A stretch of DNA of 9,420 nucleotides from assembly GCA_035250505.1 (NCBI GenBank), contig DATFFC010000024.1, forward strand, positions 1 through 9,420. Reading direction: 5' to 3'. The notes beneath the pieces were generated by a model, which was not told where the DNA came from, did no database searches, and saw only the letters and a program-made list of their open reading frames with translations. The translations under genes were made by a program, and so were the position numbers. Below are positions 6,729 to 9,420 of this stretch, piece by piece. The DNA is from DASSBQ01 sp035250505. Lineage in GTDB: Bacteria; Nitrospirota; Nitrospiria; Nitrospirales; Nitrospiraceae. Numbering within the stretch: the first letter of the stretch is position 1; each line of letters begins with the position of its first letter.

Positions 6729-6743
6729 TCATGAATAATGTGG
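6729..6743 (-). repeat. Right terminal inverted repeat
   Basis: TCATGAATAATGTGG on the plus strand, the exact reverse complement of the left arm. It starts 2 bases downstream of the lipoprotein B stop codon. Confidence 0.75.
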
Positions 6744-6745
6744 GC

Positions 6746-7120
6746 TTAGTCCCCGAACGGCCAAAACTGCATTTTGGGAGACGGCTTCTGGCGACCGAGC
6801 ACCACCTGCTGCGCGATTCCGTCGCGCGAGAAAAAGACATACAGGTCATTGCCGACGACATTGGTCCGAGAGAAAAACAGGATGGTTCCCGACTTGACCA
6901 TGTACGTGTAGTAGTGAAAGATCTCCTGGTTATTGACCTCGATGACCCGCTCCGGCGCTCCTAATAAATCGACGACGTTCTGCCGGGTGGAGATACCGAC
7001 CTTGATGGCCGCCACATCGTCCTTATTGAATTCGTCATCGTAATTCCCGCGGAAAAAGGCGCATCCGGAAAGGAAGAACAAAGCAACGAGGATTCCGGTT
7101 CCTAGGCCTTGTCGTATCAT
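6746..7120 (-). CDS. Lipoprotein B, BamE/SmpA-like, paralogue of lipoprotein A
   Basis: A 124-residue predicted lipoprotein. MIRQGLGTGILVALFFLSGC is a compact lipoprotein signal with lipobox LSGC and Cys20 as the acylated residue. The mature chain has KDDVAAIKVGISTRQNVVDL (33-52), then LGAPERVI and EIFHYYTYMV, the same order of blocks as in lipoprotein A. It ends with a shorter C-terminus rich in Lys, Pro and Trp/Phe (KPSPKMQFWPFGD). VGxSTxxxVxxLGxP resembles the BamE/SmpA-type core, but full family membership is an inference. The frame stays open far upstream inside the GNAT gene, but the ATG at 7120 is clearly right because the signal peptide starts there. It follows the GNAT stop by 16 bases, with no clear Shine-Dalgarno site. 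Its stop is followed after 2 bases by the inverted-repeat element. Confidence 0.83.
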   Translation of the reverse strand: MIRQGLGTGILVALFFLSGCAFFRGNYDDEFNKDDVAAIKVGISTRQNVVDLLGAPERVIEVNNQEIFHYYTYMVKSGTILFFSRTNVVGNDLYVFFSRDGIAQQVVLGRQKPSPKMQFWPFGD

Positions 7121-7136
7121 TGCGGACGATGCGGCG

Positions 7137-7604
7137 TTACAGGACAAAGTCGACCTCCCATATTTGATACTTGGCCCGGTGCAGGTCCATCGCTGCGTAG
7201 ACCGACTGGGCGAGGCTGTTGCTCTGCTCGACATACAGGCGAATCCCGCAGACGCCTGGAGTGGCCTGCGCCCTCTGCTTGATGGCCTCGTGCAAGCGAC
7301 GGTATACGCCGCGCCGCCGCCATTGGGGATCGACATAGACGCTTTGGATCCACCAGAACTGAGCATTCCGCCAATCACTCCATTCATAGGTGATCAGGCA
7401 TTGTCCGACGACACCGCTCGCGTGCTCCGCTACATAGAACATTCCCCGATCGGCTCGCTCGAAGACAGCCAGGGTGCCTTGCCGCAGCCGGCCGCGGTCC
7501 AAAGTCCGCTGCTCCGTTTCCCAAGCCATGGCTGCGCTGAAGCGGGTCAGCGTCTCGACATCCTCCGGGCGAGCGGGCCGTATCGCGATGTCTTCAACGG
7601 CCAT
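7137..7604 (-). CDS. GNAT-family N-acetyltransferase
   Basis: A 155-residue single-domain acetyltransferase using acetyl-CoA, cytoplasmic, substrate unknown. The N-terminus IAIRPARPEDVETLTRF (6-22) is the usual first strand and helix. FYVAEHASGVVGQCLITYEW (56-75) gives strands 2-4. SVYVDPQWRRRGVYRRL (88-104) is motif A with the pyrophosphate-binding R/Q-x-x-G-V/A loop at RRRGVY. LYVEQSNSLAQSVYAAMDLHR (123-143) is motif B, with the Asn and Tyr expected near the active site. Length is normal. The ATG at 7604 lies inside the end of the DUF502 gene (11-base overlap), so translation is probably coupled. No good ribosome site is seen. Lipoprotein B follows after 16 bases. The neighbours do not identify a substrate. 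Confidence 0.9.
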   Translation of the reverse strand: MAVEDIAIRPARPEDVETLTRFSAAMAWETEQRTLDRGRLRQGTLAVFERADRGMFYVAEHASGVVGQCLITYEWSDWRNAQFWWIQSVYVDPQWRRRGVYRRLHEAIKQRAQATPGVCGIRLYVEQSNSLAQSVYAAMDLHRAKYQIWEVDFVL

Positions 7605-8229
7605 CGCCGGTCCGATTGAAGAAGGGCGAAAGCCACCGAGCCCCGGGCCGGTATAGCCCCGCTGAGAATTCCAGTTTCAAGGCATCCTCCGGTGCCAGGT
7701 TCAAGGGGCGCAATTGATCCTTGGGTACGAAGGCGAGATAGCCGGTGAAGGGATGGATTGCGGTCGGAACGAAGATCATCGTCAGCTCAGCGGCCGGCAC
7801 AACCTGTAACGGTACGGGTGCAGTCCCCATCACGAACCCCAAGGCCCACAGTCCATCGCGGGGAAAGGGGAACGCGACTACCTTACTTTGGCCGAAACGC
7901 GTCCGGTAGTTCAACAGGTCCGTCATGCTCTTGAGCGTGAGATACACGCTTCGGATGAGCGGAATCCGTTCGAGCCAGGCCTCCGTTCGCCGGACCAGGC
8001 GTTGGCCCAGCACATGGGTAGCAATGGCCCCCACGCCCAGGACCAGGAGGACCAGCAGGACAAAACCAAGGCCGGGAATATAGGATTCGGCTTGGTGGCC
8101 GATCAGGTCGATGAGGACCGTATCCAGCGCGCTGAACATCGCAGCGAGGATAAGGAATGTCGCCCAGGTCGGCACGAGGATCAGCAGGCCGGCCAGGCAG
8201 GCCTGCCAGAGTTTTTGAATTACAGACAT
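7594..8229 (-). CDS. DUF502-family inner-membrane protein
   Basis: A 211-residue protein of the DUF502 family, of unknown biochemical role. Two transmembrane helices are evident: LWQACLAGLLILVPTWATFL (about 7-26, extending to 33) and YIPGLGFVLLVLLVLGVGAI (about 50-69). Between them lies a short loop, and after them a soluble domain with family-typical blocks: RIPLIRSVYLTLK (87-99), VVAFPFPRDGLWALGFVMG (117-135) and MIFVPTAIHPFTGYLAFVP (150-168). The start at 8229 is supported by GGAG eight bases upstream and by the hydrophobic N-terminus. It is the first gene of the long minus-strand run and overlaps the GNAT gene by 11 bases. A candidate promoter lies just upstream (8257-8285). Confidence 0.9.
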   Translation of the reverse strand: MSVIQKLWQACLAGLLILVPTWATFLILAAMFSALDTVLIDLIGHQAESYIPGLGFVLLVLLVLGVGAIATHVLGQRLVRRTEAWLERIPLIRSVYLTLKSMTDLLNYRTRFGQSKVVAFPFPRDGLWALGFVMGTAPVPLQVVPAAELTMIFVPTAIHPFTGYLAFVPKDQLRPLNLAPEDALKLEFSAGLYRPGARWLSPFFNRTGDGR

Positions 8230-8256
8230 GCGGAGCGCTCCAAGCGAGCGTGGTCT

Positions 8257-8285
8257 AACATAGCAGATGCGATGGCGCTTGGTAA
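8257..8285 (-). promoter_or_regulatory. Candidate sigma70-type promoter for the minus-strand cluster
   Basis: On the minus strand TTACCA (8285-8280) and TATGTT (8262-8257) are separated by exactly 17 bases, and a TG one base before the -10 box makes it an extended -10. Transcription would start near 8250, about 20 bases before the DUF502 ATG. Each box matches consensus at 4 of 6 positions, so this is plausible, not proven. Confidence 0.33.
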
Positions 8286-8288
8286 GCC

Positions 8289-8317
8289 TTGAACTATGGA
8301 GCGGTTTGGACTATCGT
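8289..8317 (+). promoter_or_regulatory. Candidate sigma70-type promoter for the Trm112-like gene
   Basis: TTGAAC (8289-8294), a 17-base spacer and TATCGT (8312-8317) point at the plus-strand gene, with a leader of about 45 bases. Both boxes match 4 of 6 positions. Its -35 box lies three bases from the -35 box of the divergent candidate promoter. Confidence 0.25.
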
Positions 8318-8353
8318 TTATCACCGCCGGCGACGGAACAGCGTTGCCGCGGG

Positions 8354-8360
8354 AAGGAGG
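8354..8360 (+). promoter_or_regulatory. Shine-Dalgarno site deciding the Trm112-like start
   Basis: AAGGAGG lies eight bases before the ATG at 8369. This strong site rules out the longer in-frame reading that would start at 8267. Confidence 0.85.
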
Positions 8361-8368
8361 GACATTCC

Positions 8369-8653
8369 ATGGCCGAAGGAACGAGGGGACGCGTGAATAT
8401 TGAAAAGGAGCTCTTAGCGATTCTCTGTTGCCCCGAGACGAAACAGGCGGTCAGCCTCGCGGATGATCAGTTGATCGACAAAGTCAACGCGGCGGTTGCG
8501 AAGGGAGAGTTGAAGAATAAAGGGAAGAAGCCCGTGACGGAAAAATTGGACGGCGGACTGATCAGAGCCGACAACAAGATTCTCTATCCCATTCGCGAAG
8601 ATATTCCGGTGATGTTGATCGATGAAGGGATTCCCCTTGAACAAGTACCTTGA
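8369..8653 (+). CDS. Trm112-like (UPF0434-type) small protein
   Basis: The only plus-strand gene that I accept, 94 residues. Trm112-type proteins in bacteria are small zinc-ribbon-like proteins; the eukaryotic Trm112 activates several methyltransferases. Family features here are the N-terminal ELLAILCCPETKQAV (14-28), matching the usual LLxxLxCPxCKG, and the C-terminal KILYPIREDIPVMLIDEGIP (70-89), matching YPIRxGIPVML. A lysine-rich middle (about 38-60) separates them. Oddly, the second cysteine of CPxC is Thr and the later CxxC before YPI is absent (LIRADN), so a standard four-cysteine zinc site is not present. The start is set by the strong AAGGAGG. The gene diverges from the DUF502 cluster. 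Assignment rests on the two terminal motifs; function is unknown. Confidence 0.82.
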   Translation: MAEGTRGRVNIEKELLAILCCPETKQAVSLADDQLIDKVNAAVAKGELKNKGKKPVTEKLDGGLIRADNKILYPIREDIPVMLIDEGIPLEQVP

Positions 8654-8731
8654 CCGTACCTGCCTCCTGTTATTCGGCGAGGCCTACTGGGAAGCCCATT
8701 TTGCCTGCGATGCCGGCCACTACACGCTGCT

Positions 8732-8751
8732 CTAGGCCTCCGGAGTCCTAG
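8732..8751. repeat. Near-perfect 20-bp palindrome downstream of the Trm112-like gene
   Basis: CTAGGCCTCCGGAGTCCTAG pairs with itself at every position but one. It lies 79 bases after the Trm112-like stop. No T-run follows on either strand, so it is not a standard intrinsic terminator. It could be a 3' mRNA-stabilising hairpin or a protein-binding palindrome. Confidence 0.4.
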
Positions 8752-8784
8752 GGTTGCTCTCCATTATCTCTATGGTCTCATGGA

Positions 8785-8801
8785 ATCCCGCCCATCGGGA
8801 T
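8785..8801. repeat. Short hairpin between convergent genes
   Basis: ATCCCG and CGGGAT form a perfect 6-bp stem with a 5-base loop. It sits between the 3' ends of the Trm112-like gene and the zinc-ribbon gene. Neither side has a T-run, so a terminator role is only possible if termination is not of the classical type. Confidence 0.3.
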
Positions 8802-8881
8802 GACACAAGCACCGCGGCTCTGACCCGCCCATTGTCACGCACGGTTCCCGAATGTATCAAGGTGACTAGGGAAGGCAGAAG

Positions 8882-9172
8882 CTACGGCGACAGCAGACGG
8901 GTTTCTGCCTGAGCCGCTTCTGTCTTGGAACCGGTCGAAGTGCCGCAGTGGGCGCACAGATACTCATAGAGATTGCCGCTCGGCAACACCAGGAGCAGCC
9001 GCTGCCTCGTTGGGGTTGCCTGCTTGCAGGTGCCGCAATAGAGTAGGGATGCGTTGAAGGAGTCGTATTGCGCCGGCGGCCGCTGGCGGCTGCCCTGCGG
9101 AGCTCGTGCAGCGCCGGAGGCAGCCGGCCCAGACCATCGTGGCGTTCGAGGTTTGCCGGAAAAGGTCGACAT
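8882..9172 (-). CDS. Small zinc-ribbon protein of unknown function
   Basis: A 96-residue protein with two parts. Residues 1 to about 36 are rich in Arg, Pro, Gly, Ser and Ala and look disordered. Residues 41-83 form a probable zinc ribbon: Cys46 and Cys49 (YCGTCK), a strand with LLLVLPSGNLYEYL (59-72), then Cys73 and Cys76 (CAHCGTSTG), that is C-x2-C-x23-C-x2-C. There is no membrane segment or signal peptide, so it is probably a cytoplasmic nucleic-acid or protein adaptor; I recognise no named family. No Shine-Dalgarno site is obvious before the ATG at 9172, and no better start is visible. The membrane protein upstream ends 55 bases earlier on the same strand. Downstream it converges with the Trm112-like gene. 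Confidence 0.7.
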   Translation of the reverse strand: MSTFSGKPRTPRWSGPAASGAARAPQGSRQRPPAQYDSFNASLLYCGTCKQATPTRQRLLLVLPSGNLYEYLCAHCGTSTGSKTEAAQAETRLLSP

Positions 9173-9227
9173 CGCGCTGGATTCTAATGGCTGTCAGACG
9201 ATCAGGTCAATGAGCCGGCGGGCCGCT

Positions 9228-9420
9228 TCAGGCGTCGTCTTCTTTCGGATCCCGATGCAGTCGCCAGATCGATCGACCGAGTTGCACGGCGCCGTACAGC
9301 CCCAGGCCGGACAGCAATCCATACAGGCCCGCACGACTCCACGGCCAGAGCTCCGGGGCGTGGAGCATTACTCCGAGGGCGATGTGCCCGCCAAAGCCTA
9401 AGCAAATCGCGAAGATGATC
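9228..9420 (-). CDS. Membrane protein, C-terminal part (cut by right edge)
   Basis: The last 63 residues of a gene entering from the right edge. The frame begins IIFAICLGFGGHIALGVML, a transmembrane segment. A short loop with PELWPWSR comes next, then AGLYGLLSGLGLYGAVQLGRS as a second hydrophobic helix. A charged tail RLHRDPKEDDA ends at the TGA at 9230-9228. The alternation of hydrophobic helices, Trp at the membrane edge and a charged cytosolic tail is typical of a small inner-membrane protein. The competing minus-strand frame over the same bases is arginine-rich and has no such pattern, so I take it as a shadow. I recognise no family. The zinc-ribbon gene follows after 55 bases. Confidence 0.68.
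   Translation of the reverse strand, partial: IIFAICLGFGGHIALGVMLHAPELWPWSRAGLYGLLSGLGLYGAVQLGRSIWRLHRDPKEDDA

Larger units (their letters stand above)
6417..6743. mobile_element. Candidate MITE-like element with 15-bp terminal inverted repeats
   Basis: This 327-bp block fills nearly all of the 339 bases between two minus-strand lipoprotein genes and holds no convincing gene. It begins with CCACATTATTCATGA and ends with the exact reverse complement. A second, subterminal pair (ACGAAACCG at 6441-6449 and CGGTTCGT at 6707-6714) is near-complementary in the same sense. Internal hairpins include an imperfect one at 6432-6449, CGTACT/AGTACG at 6497-6514, CAAGC/GCTTG at 6545-6557 and CCGCCGCG/CGCGGCGG at 6560-6586. 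No transposase is encoded and no exact target-site duplication borders the ends. TAGTCC occurs near both ends (6413-6418 and 6747-6752) but is not placed as a proper duplication. The overall design is that of a non-autonomous element or a dispersed structured intergenic repeat. Copy number cannot be judged from one window. Confidence 0.5.

Noticed and set aside
6413..6752. TAGTCC copies near both ends of the element as a target-site duplication
   Set aside because: The left copy overlaps the inverted repeat while the right copy begins four bases beyond it, so the geometry of a true duplication is not met.
7121..7387. 89-codon upstream extension of lipoprotein B
   Set aside because: It overlaps the GNAT gene in another frame, is low-complexity and basic, and would bury a perfect lipoprotein signal peptide.
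8637..8735. 32-codon frame from a TTG overlapping the end of the Trm112-like gene (NKYLDRTCLLLFGEAYWEAH and on)
   Set aside because: AAGGG is positioned acceptably upstream and the peptide composition is protein-like. A rare start, small size and no other support are not enough to call it a gene.
9202..9405. 67-codon arginine-rich minus-strand frame at the right edge
   Set aside because: The adjacent frame encodes clear transmembrane helices with a charged tail, so this frame is its shadow.

Overview
The window is GC-rich bacterial DNA with densely packed genes, almost all on the minus strand. Gene content and protein style (FIST protein, beta-CASP nuclease, LOG-family protein, DUF502 membrane protein, lipoproteins with few or no Shine-Dalgarno sites) fit a Gram-negative, possibly Nitrospirota (Nitrospira-like) chromosome. 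That placement is an impression, because there is no rRNA or other phylogenetic marker here.

Layout, read on the minus strand from right to left. A membrane protein cut by the right edge (9228-9420) is followed by a small zinc-ribbon protein (8882-9172). A roughly 230-base stretch with two hairpins follows. The only plus-strand gene, a Trm112-like protein (8369-8653), faces away from a long minus-strand cluster. That cluster runs DUF502 membrane protein, GNAT acetyltransferase, lipoprotein B, a 327-bp inverted-repeat-bounded element, lipoprotein A, LOG-family protein, beta-CASP metallo-beta-lactamase RNase, P1-family (DmpA-like) peptidase, 75-residue helical protein, FIST sensor protein, FKBP-type prolyl isomerase, and finally gcvT, which leaves the window at the left edge.

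Several junctions overlap: DUF502/GNAT by 11 bases, and lipoprotein A/LOG and LOG/beta-CASP by 4-base ATGA overlaps. At least lipoprotein A to the nuclease is therefore probably one translationally coupled transcript. A candidate promoter lies just upstream of DUF502 (8257-8285). The genes do not form a textbook pathway. They mix envelope proteins, a nucleotide phosphoribohydrolase-type enzyme, an RNase and a self-processing aminopeptidase.

The strongest unexplained signal is the stretch between the two lipoprotein genes. It has perfect 15-bp terminal inverted repeats, subterminal repeats and internal hairpins, and looks like a non-autonomous, MITE-like element. It is wedged 2 bases after one lipoprotein gene and 10 bases before its distant paralogue. 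I see no CRISPR array, tRNA, rRNA, transposase or phage gene.
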